Positions 18,442 through 27,260 of a DNA stretch of 64,000 nt are shown here, in pieces. The notes below the pieces were generated by a model. The model made no database searches. It worked only from the letters and a program-made list of their open reading frames with translations, and had not been told where the DNA came from. This DNA is from Bacillus sp. OV166 (GTDB lineage Bacteria > Bacillota > Bacilli > Bacillales > Cytobacillaceae). The DNA lies in the NCBI RefSeq assembly GCF_900177675.1, contig NZ_FXWM01000002.1:412001-476000 (forward strand), given 5' to 3'. The position numbers and the translations under genes were made by a program. How positions within the stretch are numbered: the stretch's first letter is position 1; the number at the start of each line of letters is the position of its first letter.

Positions 18442-18481
18442 AAATCACAATTATTGAAATAAATCGTAACAATTCCTATTA
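18442..18481. promoter_or_regulatory. Zur-like boxes before cntA-like gene
   Basis: AAATCGTAACAATTCCTATT at 18461-18480 keeps a full left half-site (AAATCGTAA) of the Bacillus Zur box, and an overlapping weaker match (AAATCACAATTATTGAAAT) starts at 18442. Together they lie about 75-110 bases before the cntA start. Base matches were judged by eye. Confidence 0.5.
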
Positions 18482-18574
18482 AAAAAAAAACAAATTACTA
18501 CACTATTATTTACGATAAGTACTATTGATTGTTCAATAAATTTAATGCTAGCTAATTCATAGCTTCATTAAGTG

Positions 18575-18603
18575 AGAGCTCCTCTAAAATAATAAGGAGC
18601 TCT
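18575..18603. other. Inverted repeat in the rpmG-cntA gap
   Basis: AGAGCTCCT and AGGAGCTCT form a nine-base stem separated by eleven bases. It could end the rpmG transcript, but lacks a T-run. The rest of 18482-18766 shows nothing clear. Confidence 0.4.
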
Positions 18604-18766
18604 TACGTTATATTTCTGTCATATTCTTATCAATCTTCTCTGGCAACAGCTATTGTAATAACCAGGGAATACAAAGTCATATACAATACAGAACGTCATT
18701 CGTTATTTTAATTTTTATAATCAAAAGAAATAACATCTCATAATCCCTTTGACTGATCTTTAGTAA

Positions 18767-18916
18767 TTATTTTGTTTCTCGGTGTAACGTACGTCTTTTT
18801 AAACGCGGTGAATATTTCATCAATTCAATACGGTCTGGATTATTTCGCTTATTTTTGGTGGTAATGTAATTGCGGTCTCCTGTTTCTGTACATGCTAACG
18901 TGATTTTTACTCTCAT
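18767..18916 (-). CDS. rpmG: Ribosomal protein L33, zinc-independent paralogue
   Basis: The 49-residue frame reads MRVKITLACTETGDRNYITT, ending LKRRTLHRETK, which is bacterial L33. Only one Cys is present, so the two CxxC zinc-binding pairs of the C+ form are missing. C- paralogues are typically made under zinc starvation, to replace the zinc-containing form and free its metal. An AAGGAGGAT site precedes the ATG. It follows the COG0523 gene by 26 bases and probably shares its Zur-type control. Confidence 0.9.
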   Translation of the reverse strand: MRVKITLACTETGDRNYITTKNKRNNPDRIELMKYSPRLKRRTLHRETK

Positions 18917-18942
18917 TTTTATATCCTCCTTGTGGGTATTTA

Positions 18943-20127
18943 TTACGCGGTAACTGTAAAGGATGGAAGCGGATCATGGAATAAATTCCAGTCCATTTTC
19001 ATTTCTTCATCGGTCAATAAACATCGATCTAAAGAAGCCTCGATTTCATCGCGGTTCATATCAACCCCAATTAGAACAAGTTCTGTCAACCGATCACCAA
19101 ATTCTTCATCCCAATTCTCCAATAGCTCTGGTTCTTCCATAAGGATTTGCTTTCTTTCGTGTTCAGGGTATGACGCAAGCCATTCGCCAGCTCCCTGAAG
19201 CATAATCGAGGGTCCTGCTTGTGATAACAGACCTGTCATATCATTTCGGGTAGGCAGCCAAAAGAATCCCTTTGCTCGAACGACTTCCACTGGCCAATCC
19301 TCTAACCATTGCATCCATCTTTCAGGATGAAATGGTCTCCTTCTGCGATAGACGAAGGATGAAATGCCATATTCCTCTGTTTCTGGAGTATGCTCTTCCG
19401 TTAATTCCTTGATCCAGCCTGCCCCTTGACTTGCCTCTTCAAAATCAAATAATTTTGTATCCAATATTTCATTTAAGTCTACTTGTGAGTGAGCACTTTC
19501 AATTATTATTGCATCTGGATTCAGCTTTTGCAGGACTGCTTTTAGCTCAAGTACACTCTTTTTACCCACTAAATCGATTTTATTTAAGACCAGCACATTC
19601 GCAAATTCAATTTGGTCGATTAATAAGTCGACCACTTCACGCGTATCCGACTCATCTGTCCCCTGTTTCCGATCTAGCAGGCTTTCCCCGGAAGCAAAAT
19701 CATGCCAGAAACGATTCGCATCGACAACAGTCACCATGGCATCGAGCCTGCAAAACGCCGATAAATCAATTCCTAAATTTTCATCAACGTAGGTAAACGT
19801 TTGGGCTACGGGTATCGGCTCACTAATGCCGGTTGATTCAATGACAATGTAATCAATATCCCCTATAACAGCAAGCTTCTCCACTTCTTTTATTAAATCT
19901 TCCCTCAGCGTGCAGCAAATGCAACCATTCTGCATTTCCACCAGTTTTTCTTCTGTACGTGAAAATCCTCCTTGTTTTACTAAAGACGCATCAATATTAA
20001 TTTCACTCATATCATTAACAATCACAGCAACCTTTTTATCTTCCCGGTTTGCTAAAATGTGATTTAATAATGTTGTTTTTCCTGCCCCTAAATACCCACT
20101 TAATACGGCTACCGGTATTTTCTTCAC
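18943..20127 (-). CDS. COG0523 GTPase, zinc metallochaperone (ZagA/YciC-like)
   Basis: A 394-residue G3E-family GTPase. Walker A GYLGAGKTTLL (11-21), the metal-binding CxCC motif GCICC (68-72), ESTGISEPIPVA and NKID follow in the usual order. The C-terminal CobW_C domain contains RRRRPFHPERWMQWLEDWP, and the protein ends FHDPLPSF. ZagA-type members deliver zinc to essential enzymes when zinc is scarce. It is followed by the zinc-free L33 gene and preceded by an imperfect Zur box, which fits that role. Confidence 0.88.
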   Translation of the reverse strand: MKKIPVAVLSGYLGAGKTTLLNHILANREDKKVAVIVNDMSEINIDASLVKQGGFSRTEEKLVEMQNGCICCTLREDLIKEVEKLAVIGDIDYIVIESTGISEPIPVAQTFTYVDENLGIDLSAFCRLDAMVTVVDANRFWHDFASGESLLDRKQGTDESDTREVVDLLIDQIEFANVLVLNKIDLVGKKSVLELKAVLQKLNPDAIIIESAHSQVDLNEILDTKLFDFEEASQGAGWIKELTEEHTPETEEYGISSFVYRRRRPFHPERWMQWLEDWPVEVVRAKGFFWLPTRNDMTGLLSQAGPSIMLQGAGEWLASYPEHERKQILMEEPELLENWDEEFGDRLTELVLIGVDMNRDEIEASLDRCLLTDEEMKMDWNLFHDPLPSFTVTA

Positions 20128-20144
20128 TTTTACTTCTCCTTTAT

Positions 20145-20165
20145 TAATCTGAATGATTACGATTT
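20145..20165. promoter_or_regulatory. Imperfect Zur box before ZagA-like gene
   Basis: The right half ATTACGATTT is exact, and the left half reads TAATCTGAAT with three departures from consensus. It lies 18 bases upstream of the start codon, suitable for repression. Confidence 0.65.
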
Positions 20166-20274
20166 AGGTGATAAACCTGTACATCTGATTTTAATAGCAT
20201 CCCTACCCCCGCTTACTTTGCAGGACAAGCTGTTAACAAAGAGTCGGTCTTTATTTTACTTAGTCCACACATAG

Positions 20275-21279
20275 TTAGGATAAGGTAAATTGGGTAGTGT
20301 AAGAGTTTTGAATAGTCGTAATATCTATATCTTTCCCAATTAAGACAATACAAGGATCTGCTCCAAGTTTTTGCGGAAAATCACCTATATGCACTTGATT
20401 AGAACTATACTGAAATGGATACAAACCCGGTTTATCTTTCAAGAATATGTATCCTTTTCCACGCATAACCCCTTCTGGTAATGATTTCAGCCATTTTTTT
20501 AGTTGTCTTCTAGTTACAGAAGGAACATCTTGAATCGTTATGGTTTTAATGCTCGCATGCTGTACATGATCATGCTGGTGTGCATGTTCATGATTACAAG
20601 TAGAATGACGAGGATCATCACAACTACCTGTTTGGTGTTTATGTGAAACGACGGTTGTGTCTGACCGTTTTTGTAGTAATTCGCCTATATCAACGTTTCC
20701 ATAGGAAGTCTTCATTACTTGTGTATTGTTATCTAGCAACTTAATGAGTTTAGCATCTATTTTTTGTAATTGTTTTTCATTCACCAGATCCACTTTATTT
20801 AGAACGACAGTTGTAGCTCCCTTAATTTGATTTTTAAGCAAGTCACGAACTGTTTTCGAAGTAAAAATATCTTGATTTTCTAAGTATGAACTTGCATCAA
20901 TCATACTAATGACGGATTGAATATCAAAAGAGTGCACAAAAGGAGGACTAGCCATTACTTCTACGATTTCCAACGGATTCGCAACACCTGTCCCTTCAAC
21001 GAATAATGCATCTATAGGTTTTTCAGTGTGTGTTTCTAAAAGTGATGTTAATGTTGCTTTTAAATCATCTTGAATTGAACAACAGATACATCCATCTAAT
21101 AACTCAAATACATTCTCGTCTTCAAACAAGTAACTTTCTACATTCACACTGCCTAGCTCATTTAATAGAATGGCAGCTTTTTTTTGTTGAGATTTGCAAT
21201 ACTTTAATAAATGTAGCAGCAATGTTGTTTTTCCGCTTCCCAAAAATCCTGAAATAATATAAGTGGGTATTTTTTTCAT
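20275..21279 (-). CDS. Second COG0523 GTPase with His-rich linker
   Basis: A 334-residue G3E-family GTPase distinct from its neighbour. It has Walker A GFLGSGKTTLL, CICC at about 64-67, EGTGVANPLEIVE and NKVDLV. A metal-loading linker of alternating His (HSTCNHEHAHQHDHVQHAS) sits at about 228-246, before a short CobW_C domain. Such proteins insert or hand over zinc or a related metal. The start follows GAGGAGGATTACG. It is probably transcribed with the FAD oxidoreductase gene upstream, which has a perfect Zur box. Confidence 0.85.
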   Translation of the reverse strand: MKKIPTYIISGFLGSGKTTLLLHLLKYCKSQQKKAAILLNELGSVNVESYLFEDENVFELLDGCICCSIQDDLKATLTSLLETHTEKPIDALFVEGTGVANPLEIVEVMASPPFVHSFDIQSVISMIDASSYLENQDIFTSKTVRDLLKNQIKGATTVVLNKVDLVNEKQLQKIDAKLIKLLDNNTQVMKTSYGNVDIGELLQKRSDTTVVSHKHQTGSCDDPRHSTCNHEHAHQHDHVQHASIKTITIQDVPSVTRRQLKKWLKSLPEGVMRGKGYIFLKDKPGLYPFQYSSNQVHIGDFPQKLGADPCIVLIGKDIDITTIQNSYTTQFTLS

Positions 21280-21472
21280 CGTAATCCTCCTCGTCTACAT
21301 ATACTTTCAGTAAAATGTAAAGATTTTATCTTATATAACAACAGATATGCACCGCTCTCCATATAATGCATAATGACGGCATTTATAAAAATTATGTTTA
21401 AAAAGGCAATAAATCCAAAATTTCTAAAACAATTTGTTCCTGGAAAACTCCACTTTTTTTGTAATCCGTCAC

Positions 21473-22657
21473 TTATAAACTACTCACAATCCGTGCTGCT
21501 GCCTGGCGTGCCCCAGAGATATTGCGAGCAATGGGTCCAATTTCAAGTTCTGCCAAAGCGCCAGCCACAAAAAGATTGGGTCCCCACCTTAATGAATTCG
21601 AAACGATTGGATATCCGCATTCAGCACATGGTAACTTGTATTTCTGAATCATGGGTGCTAACCACTCTTTACCTGGCAATCCGGGCTGAAAACCTGTAGC
21701 TAATAATATCGTGCCTGCCTTGTGAATAAAATGGTTTCCTTGGCCATATAACGAAACCAGACCGTTGCTGACTGTAGCGAGGTCCACTTCCCCATCCACG
21801 ATATGTAATTTACCTTGTCTTATGCGATATAATAGTTTTACATGTAAGTCACGTGGAATAGAGCCTTTATGGCGCGCATCCCTTATTTTGTCACGCCTCT
21901 TTTTATAACTTATCTCCTTACGAAATGACACCTGGTTTTTGGGTCCTAGCCATGCAGGATTACTATCAAAATCATGTATACGAAACGGATGCCGCTTTAG
22001 TATCGTTACATCGTTTGGAAATAAAGCACTTAACTTTAAAGCCAAGTGAGCAGCCGTAATTCCGCCCCCAATAATGGTTATCGGAGGATTAAAGTGATCG
22101 AAGCTTGGAAGGTTAGGATCAAAAACATGATAGACATAAGACGCTTTTTTCATGTTCAAATCTTCAGTCCACTCAGGCCAAATCGGTTGTTCACTAATGC
22201 CTATAGCCAGTAATAAGTTTTGGCCCATCACTTTTCGCCCATCTTGTAATTGAACACTCCATCCATCAGGAGTTTGGTCAGCAAGTTCCACCCTTCCTTG
22301 AATCCATGCATTTTTGATTAGCAAATCATCCATAAGATGATCACAATGCTCATTAAATGCTTGGAGAGAAGGACGTTTAAACCGCCCGTAAAAGGCTGTG
22401 TTCCATTCATACATATTTGTTTTGACAAATGCCTGTAGACTAAACGGGTCGATGTCCAAGTGATGAACAAAAGGGGAACGCAGATACGGCATGGAAATAA
22501 TATTTGTACAATGCTTCCACCTGGATAGTGGCTCCTCATATGGATCAATAATCGCAAGCTGATTAATGGTTGCTTTATGTCGTTTAAGCAAAAATGTAGC
22601 CATCGTCATACCTTGTATGCCGCCACCTACAATGATCCATTTATACATACACCTCAC
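21473..22657 (-). CDS. FAD/NAD(P)-binding oxidoreductase, Zur-box controlled
   Basis: A 394-residue flavoprotein of the lysine-N-hydroxylase/FMO-like superfamily. The first dinucleotide fold GGGIQGM lies at residues 11-17, a second fold IIGGGITAAHLALKL lies mid-protein, and ATGFQPG is near residue 320. The substrate is unknown. Its promoter holds a perfect Zur box and its neighbours are zinc genes, so it is likely part of the zinc-limitation response; a role in siderophore- or metallophore-type chemistry is only a guess. Confidence 0.75.
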   Translation of the reverse strand: MRCMYKWIIVGGGIQGMTMATFLLKRHKATINQLAIIDPYEEPLSRWKHCTNIISMPYLRSPFVHHLDIDPFSLQAFVKTNMYEWNTAFYGRFKRPSLQAFNEHCDHLMDDLLIKNAWIQGRVELADQTPDGWSVQLQDGRKVMGQNLLLAIGISEQPIWPEWTEDLNMKKASYVYHVFDPNLPSFDHFNPPITIIGGGITAAHLALKLSALFPNDVTILKRHPFRIHDFDSNPAWLGPKNQVSFRKEISYKKRRDKIRDARHKGSIPRDLHVKLLYRIRQGKLHIVDGEVDLATVSNGLVSLYGQGNHFIHKAGTILLATGFQPGLPGKEWLAPMIQKYKLPCAECGYPIVSNSLRWGPNLFVAGALAELEIGPIARNISGARQAAARIVSSL

Positions 22658-22664
22658 CTCTTTA

Positions 22665-22685
22665 AAATCGTAATCATTACGATTT
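22665..22685. promoter_or_regulatory. Perfect Zur box
   Basis: AAATCGTAAT and ATTACGATTT flank a single C, an exact 21-base palindrome of the Bacillus Zur consensus, eight bases before the FAD gene start. It could also have served a now-lost gene on the other strand. Confidence 0.9.
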
Positions 22686-22837
22686 GAACTTGAATAATTG
22701 ATAATGTACCACTTTTTTATTTAATGAGCAAGTTCATTTCGTTAAAAATATTAAAAATATTTGTTCCTTGTACTGTATACAGATAGCATTTCAGTATTTT
22801 GTTTCTGTGCAGCATGCACTACATATGTTGTTTTCAG

Positions 22838-22960
22838 GGTGAGGACCGTCAATGGAAAGAGAATGAAACAAGATTAAGTGAACTTGTTTTTATTGGAATA
22901 AACAAGAATTAGAACAGCAATTTATTCATGTATGGCGCAAATTAACAGAACTCTTCATCA
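22838..22960 (+). pseudogene. Remnant of a third COG0523 C-terminal domain
   Basis: The plus strand reads GEDRQWKENETRLSELVFIG, then a frameshift, then LEQQFIHVW. RLSELVFIG closely parallels RLTELVLIG in the C-terminal domain of the ZagA-like protein at 18943-20127. The frame then breaks. I infer a deleted third COG0523 gene. The remainder of 22961-23200 looks like further decayed DNA, which I cannot name. Confidence 0.4.
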
Positions 22961-23271
22961 TGACATGACAAATCAGCTATTTCTTATTTAAATGACTTAA
23001 TGCCTTTGAGATGTGGCCTTAGGGTTTAGAAACCACAAAAAAGTTTTATCACAATGCTGAAGATGCATCACCGGTATTATTTGTTTGTCATTAACCATTT
23101 CCGGGATTAGGACAATATAAAAAGAAAACTCAGTTTAGAAATGAATGCCCATCTCTAATTATGAACAAAAAAGCTAATTCCTTGGTAGACTAACCTAATA
23201 AAATGAGACACGATAAAACACCTTCGAAATGGTACACTGAAATTAAGTACTAAAATCGGAGGTGTTTTTGC

Positions 23272-23589
23272 ATGGGCAAAAACGTATATTCTAGTGAAAC
23301 AAAATGGGCAGTGGTGAAGGATAAGATGTCAGGGGAGTTAACTAATCAAGAGATTATGGAGAAGTACGGAATTAAAAATGTCTCTCAGATAAAGACATGG
23401 ATGAAATGGTACCGAGAGAATGAGATACATCGTTTTGATTAGCCGATTGGCAAACAATATTCGTACGGGCTTGGACCAGATAATGTGAGTGAAGAGGAAA
23501 AGAAAGATCGGCAATTTACTCACTTGAAACAGGAGAATGAAATCTTAAAAAAGTATTTGGAGATGGTAAAGGAGTTGAAAAACAAGTAG
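23272..23589 (+). pseudogene. IS3-family orfA, in-frame amber stop
   Basis: Starts MGKNVYSSETKWAVVKDKMS, with a helix-turn-helix (TNQEIMEKYGIKNVSQIKTW) and a C-terminal leucine-zipper-like region. A TAG at 23440-23442 interrupts HRFD*PIGKQYSYG, where related proteins have Gln, so a single CAG-to-TAG change is likely. GGAGGTG precedes the ATG. Near 23575-23585 the TTGAAAAACAAG run is placed for the usual -1 frameshift into orfB. Confidence 0.8.
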
Positions 23590-23654
23590 TCCTACAGATC
23601 GTTGAAAAGTTCCGTAAGAAGTACACGGTTACGGCGATTTTATCTGCCCTATCC

Positions 23655-24434
23655 TTGCCGCGTGCTACCTACTATCGGTGGGCAAAAGCGGGAAAGGACG
23701 TATTAACTAAAGAGGAAGAAATCATCATAACTATATGCCAGGAAACAAAATATCGATACGGGCACCGTAAAATAAAGGCTATGTTATATCGTGACTATAA
23801 GATTAAATTGAATCGTAATACTGTTCAACGTATTATGCAAAAACATTATTTGCAATGTCGTGTAAAGCCGAAACGAAAGTGGAAATCGCAGGGAGAATCC
23901 GTTGTTATTGCACCCAATATTTTAGAACGAGATTTCACAGCCAGTGCTCCAAATCAAAAGTGGGTCACCGATATTACTTACCTACAATATGGTCCATCTA
24001 CGTTGTATTTGTCGACTATTGTGGACTTGTATAACAATCAAATTGTGGCATATAAGATATATGATCATCAACAGACTCCACTTGTGTTGGATACACTTAA
24101 AGCAGCTTTAATTGCACGTAGAAACCCATCCGGAGTCATCCTTCATTCTGATCAAGGAAGTGTATATACATCATATGCTTTTCAGAAGTTTGTGAAAGAG
24201 AGTAACCTGATTAGTAGTATGTCAAGACGTGGAAATTGTTGGGATAATGCAGTTATTGAGTCGTTTCACTCCAACTTGAAATCAGAGGAGTTCCAATATA
24301 TTAAGTTCAACTCATTAAGCTTAAAGGACGTACGAAATCATGTAAATGATTACGTTAAACATTATAATGAAGAACGCATTCAAGAAAAATTAGGCTACCG
24401 AACCCCCATTGAATTTGGGAGTATGGCAGCCTAA
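23655..24434 (+). CDS. IS3-family transposase OrfB (DDE integrase core)
   Basis: Catalytic part of the transposase. The conserved acidic residues lie in TDITYLQYG, ILHSDQGSVYTS and NAVIESFHSNLKSEEF (D, D and E of the DDE triad). An HTH_21-type segment (RYGHRKIKAMLYRDYKI) precedes the core. The frame is open further upstream in the -1 phase of orfA (GVEKQVVLQIVEKFRKKY), so the working product is an OrfAB fusion made by frameshifting rather than from the start given here. Confidence 0.9.
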   Translation: MPRATYYRWAKAGKDVLTKEEEIIITICQETKYRYGHRKIKAMLYRDYKIKLNRNTVQRIMQKHYLQCRVKPKRKWKSQGESVVIAPNILERDFTASAPNQKWVTDITYLQYGPSTLYLSTIVDLYNNQIVAYKIYDHQQTPLVLDTLKAALIARRNPSGVILHSDQGSVYTSYAFQKFVKESNLISSMSRRGNCWDNAVIESFHSNLKSEEFQYIKFNSLSLKDVRNHVNDYVKHYNEERIQEKLGYRTPIEFGSMAA

Positions 24435-24537
24435 TAAGGGTGTTTTATCTCTGTCTCAAATGACTAGGCCAGTCTATGGAATCAGCTTTTTTGTTATTTA
24501 ATAATGCTGTTCCTCTCTGCTCATTAGGAGAGTCATG

Positions 24538-24888
24538 CTATTTGAAAGGGACATGAACGGTATCAATAAAATCATTTAGGACAAGAGATAGTATGATCAC
24601 AAAAATGAAAAAAGAAGATTTCATGATGATTATGAACAATGAAGAAGATGGATCACAAACATCACAATCGCAGTCCGCCCCATTTAAATCACTATTTAAA
24701 AGACGGAAAAAACCGATTATAAAAAGACTTACCATAGCAAACAACATAAAAAGAATCATCTTGGGTTCCAGTATTATCAAGATTTTTTTTGATACATATA
24801 GCTTAAAAATCACTAAACTAAAACCAATTAAAAGAATTCCCTGTAGTTCGTTGTTGAATTGCCAAATAGGAACCTGCTTTTCTTTCAT
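24538..24888 (-). CDS. Short YcgQ-type protein (TIGR03943-like), N-terminal part only
   Basis: A 116-residue membrane protein equivalent to the N-terminal third of the 33159-34097 protein: a similar first helix pair (ILLIGFSLVIFKLYVSKKILIILEPKM), then a Cys/Asp-rich loop (DCDCDVCDP) that may touch metal, then one more helix and a stop. The soluble C-terminal domain is missing. It follows the permease gene by three bases. Either a natural short form or a truncated gene next to the IS. Confidence 0.6.
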   Translation of the reverse strand: MKEKQVPIWQFNNELQGILLIGFSLVIFKLYVSKKILIILEPKMILFMLFAMVSLFIIGFFRLLNSDLNGADCDCDVCDPSSSLFIIIMKSSFFIFVIILSLVLNDFIDTVHVPFK

Positions 24889-24891
24889 TCT

Positions 24892-25905
24892 TTAACCTCC
24901 ATTTATTAGGTGGCCAGCCAACAATGAGAGGCCAAATACTGTTATAGTTATGACAAGAAAATAGAGCAGTACAAAGCGAACTTTGAACGAAGATAACATA
25001 ACAAATACATTCTTTAAATCCAAAATTGGACCATAAACTAAAAAACCTAATACTGCACCTGGAAGAAATACATGACCTAGAGAAGCCGCAACAAATGCAT
25101 CCGCTTCTGAACAAAGTGACAGAATGAAGGCAAACGCCATCATCATAATCGTTGAGTTTACAGGTTCTTTTGCCGTTTCAATAAGCATGGATTGCTGAAC
25201 ATACACTTGAGCAATACCTGCAAGAAATGCACCGATTATAAATACCTTACTCACTGCATAAAATTCCTGGCAAGTATGATGCAATACCCCCTTTAACTTT
25301 GAAGCCCCTCTGTTTTGATTTAATGGCCTCTGCAGAGTCAAATCTTCCGTATTAAATTTCAGAATATTTGTTTTGTTGAAACTAACATAAATTACTGTTC
25401 CTGCAATAAGAGCTGTCATTACACACAAAATAAATCGCCCGTAAAAAATTTCAGGCTGCCGTTGAAAGGCATAAAACGTAGAACCGAATACCACAAAATT
25501 CAAAATGGGTGCACCAATCAGAAGTACGGTACCGGCATGCACTGGCATACCCTTTTGAATCAACCTTCTGACCACCGGGATGATTGCGCATTCACACACA
25601 GGAAGGATGGCAGCTCCAATTAACGCAGTAATCATTGCCGGAATAGGCCTTTTGGGGATAAATCTCTGTATGATTTCTTCGGTTATAAATATTTGAATAA
25701 CCGATGCCATTAATGCACCAATAATTATAAAAGGAAGTGCTTCAAGTAAAATACCAAGAAAAACAACAAATACAGTCCTCCATTCACCTTGAAAAATGAC
25801 ACCTATGATTTGAAGGGATTCATCATTTCCAAAGAAAAAAAGATACACAATTAACAAAAATAGACCGTATAGGAATATGTCCTTTATGTGAGATGAAATT
25901 GTCAT
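24892..25905 (-). CDS. YcgR-type permease (UPF0718/ArsP_1 family)
   Basis: A 337-residue membrane protein with about eight helices in two half-repeats. Family motifs are CECAIIPVVRRLIQKGMP (about residue 103) and LSLCSEADAFVAASLG (about 259). Members are predicted metal-linked permeases; in Bacillus they pair with YcgQ, as here. A Zur-like box lies just upstream, pointing to a role in zinc shortage. The transported substrate is not known. It is paralogous to 32141-33148. Confidence 0.8.
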   Translation of the reverse strand: MTISSHIKDIFLYGLFLLIVYLFFFGNDESLQIIGVIFQGEWRTVFVVFLGILLEALPFIIIGALMASVIQIFITEEIIQRFIPKRPIPAMITALIGAAILPVCECAIIPVVRRLIQKGMPVHAGTVLLIGAPILNFVVFGSTFYAFQRQPEIFYGRFILCVMTALIAGTVIYVSFNKTNILKFNTEDLTLQRPLNQNRGASKLKGVLHHTCQEFYAVSKVFIIGAFLAGIAQVYVQQSMLIETAKEPVNSTIMMMAFAFILSLCSEADAFVAASLGHVFLPGAVLGFLVYGPILDLKNVFVMLSSFKVRFVLLYFLVITITVFGLSLLAGHLINGG

Positions 25906-25918
25906 ATATAGCTCCTTT

Positions 25919-25939
25919 AAACCGAAATAATTACGATTT
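25919..25939. promoter_or_regulatory. Zur box before ycgR-like gene
   Basis: The right half AATTACGATTT is exact; the left half AAACCGAAAT has two or three changes. It is 14 bases before the start codon. The rest of 25940-26342 holds no gene I can see. Confidence 0.75.
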
Positions 25940-26342
25940 AATTTTATGCTTGTCTACTTTGTTACATTCTTGTTTTTCATTTTTGAGCCAAACAAAAAAG
26001 GCTTTCACCTTATCATAACTTTTTGTACTTACTTAGCCGTATTTATTCCCAGGCAAAACGTGGTGTTGTGTTTTTGCTAAGTGCTTTAATAACAAATTTT
26101 TAGATACAAGAGTAATTGTGGAGATCAAATGTTCGATTATTGTTATATTTCCAGTTTTCGAAGAGATTTAAAGCTCTCCCTGCCACCGCCCCTTAAGAAA
26201 GTAATATCTCTGCATTCTCCCCTATTCAATTCTACATATTTTTGAAGAAAATCTAAGAATAAGCGGGAAATTAGGAGAAAAACATTACTTTATTGTTAGG
26301 AAAAGAATCGTTGGGTTTGCTTCCAGAAACTGTTGACAATCT

Positions 26343-26393
26343 AATTCGTAATCATTACTATTATTAAAGTATAAATCGTAATCGTTACGAATA
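26343..26393. promoter_or_regulatory. Two Zur boxes before znuC-like gene
   Basis: TCGTAATCATTAC at 26346-26358 and AAATCGTAATCGTTACGAAT at 26373-26392 both match the Zur consensus well. Their spacing, about 30 bases start to start, suggests two bound dimers about 50-95 bases before the operon. Confidence 0.85.
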
Positions 26394-26440
26394 ACTTTTA
26401 TTCTAATCTTTGAATCTAGTGTTTGAAAGGAATGGATTAA

Positions 26441-27250
26441 GTGAAAGATGCAATTACACTTGAAAACGTGAATGTCCACCTTGGAGGAGAATGGATTCTT
26501 CGAAATTTGTCATTCAACGTGGCCTTTGGAGAATTTATGGGAATTATCGGTCCAAATGGAGCAGGTAAGACAACATTACTGCGGGTGTTATTAGGAATGA
26601 TTCAACCACAGGATGGAACGGTGAAAGTAGGTGGGAAAAATATTAAGTCTGCGGGATCTCCTTTGATTGGGTACGTTCCTCAATCGCGTCAGATTGATCC
26701 TGAAACTCCCATTCAAGGGAGAGATTTTGTAAGCTTCGGATTGCAGCATAAATATAGGCCATGGCTAACAAAGCAAGACCGGATACTGGTAGAAGAAGCT
26801 TTACATTTGACAGATTCAGAAAATTATGCAGATAAACCACTTGGTAAACTTTCAGGTGGCGAGAGACAACGACTATTTTTAGCACAAGCACTACTTCGAG
26901 ACCCCAAGGTGTTATTACTCGATGAACCGACCTCTAACCTTGATCCCGGTGCTCAAGAAAACCTTGCAGCTGTCGTTGAACGAGTCAACCGGGAACGCGG
27001 AATCAGTGTGGTATTTGTAAGTCATGATGTGAATTTAATCTCTAAATATGCTCATCAAATCTTGTACTTAACACGGGAACAATATGTAAAAGGAACAGTT
27101 GAAGATGTGATGCAACCTGAAGTATTAACGAAGTTATATGGTGTACCGGTTGAAGTGACAAGGCCCGGAACAAAGTTTCTGATGTCCTCTCCTAATATAA
27201 TGGAACCTGTCACCCCCATCTGCGTTCATCCACATCCGGAAGTTTCTTAG
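26441..27250 (+). CDS. znuC: Zinc ABC transporter ATPase (ZnuC/AdcC)
   Basis: A 269-residue ATPase powering high-affinity Zn(II) import. Walker A GPNGAGKTTLLR lies near residue 36, then Q-loop YVPQSRQID, signature LSGGERQR and Walker B VLLLDEPTSNLD, with His-loop FVSHDV. Near the N terminus is LEDV-like NVNVHLGGEWILRNLSF. The C-terminal tail is His-poor. It starts a plus-strand operon with the permease gene ten bases downstream, under two Zur boxes. Confidence 0.9.
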   Translation: MKDAITLENVNVHLGGEWILRNLSFNVAFGEFMGIIGPNGAGKTTLLRVLLGMIQPQDGTVKVGGKNIKSAGSPLIGYVPQSRQIDPETPIQGRDFVSFGLQHKYRPWLTKQDRILVEEALHLTDSENYADKPLGKLSGGERQRLFLAQALLRDPKVLLLDEPTSNLDPGAQENLAAVVERVNRERGISVVFVSHDVNLISKYAHQILYLTREQYVKGTVEDVMQPEVLTKLYGVPVEVTRPGTKFLMSSPNIMEPVTPICVHPHPEVS

Positions 27251-27260
27251 GAGGTAAACG

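Larger units (their letters stand above)
23204..24458 (+). mobile_element. IS3-family (IS150-group) insertion sequence
   Basis: About 1255 bases with imperfect terminal inverted repeats: TGAGACACGATAAAACACC on the left and the complement TGAGACAGAGATAAAACACC on the right. It contains orfA and orfB in the usual overlapping order. I found no clear target-site duplication (left AAA, right AAT). OrfA carries a premature stop, so the copy is probably immobile by itself. Confidence 0.9.
23167..24494. terminator. Bidirectional terminator split by an IS insertion
   Basis: AAAAAAGCTAATTCC...AGACT at 23167-23191 is nearly the reverse complement of AGTCTATGGAATCAGCTTTTTT at 24471-24492. Together they would make one A/T-flanked hairpin between two convergent transcripts. 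The IS3-family element lies in what would be the loop. Confidence 0.6.
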
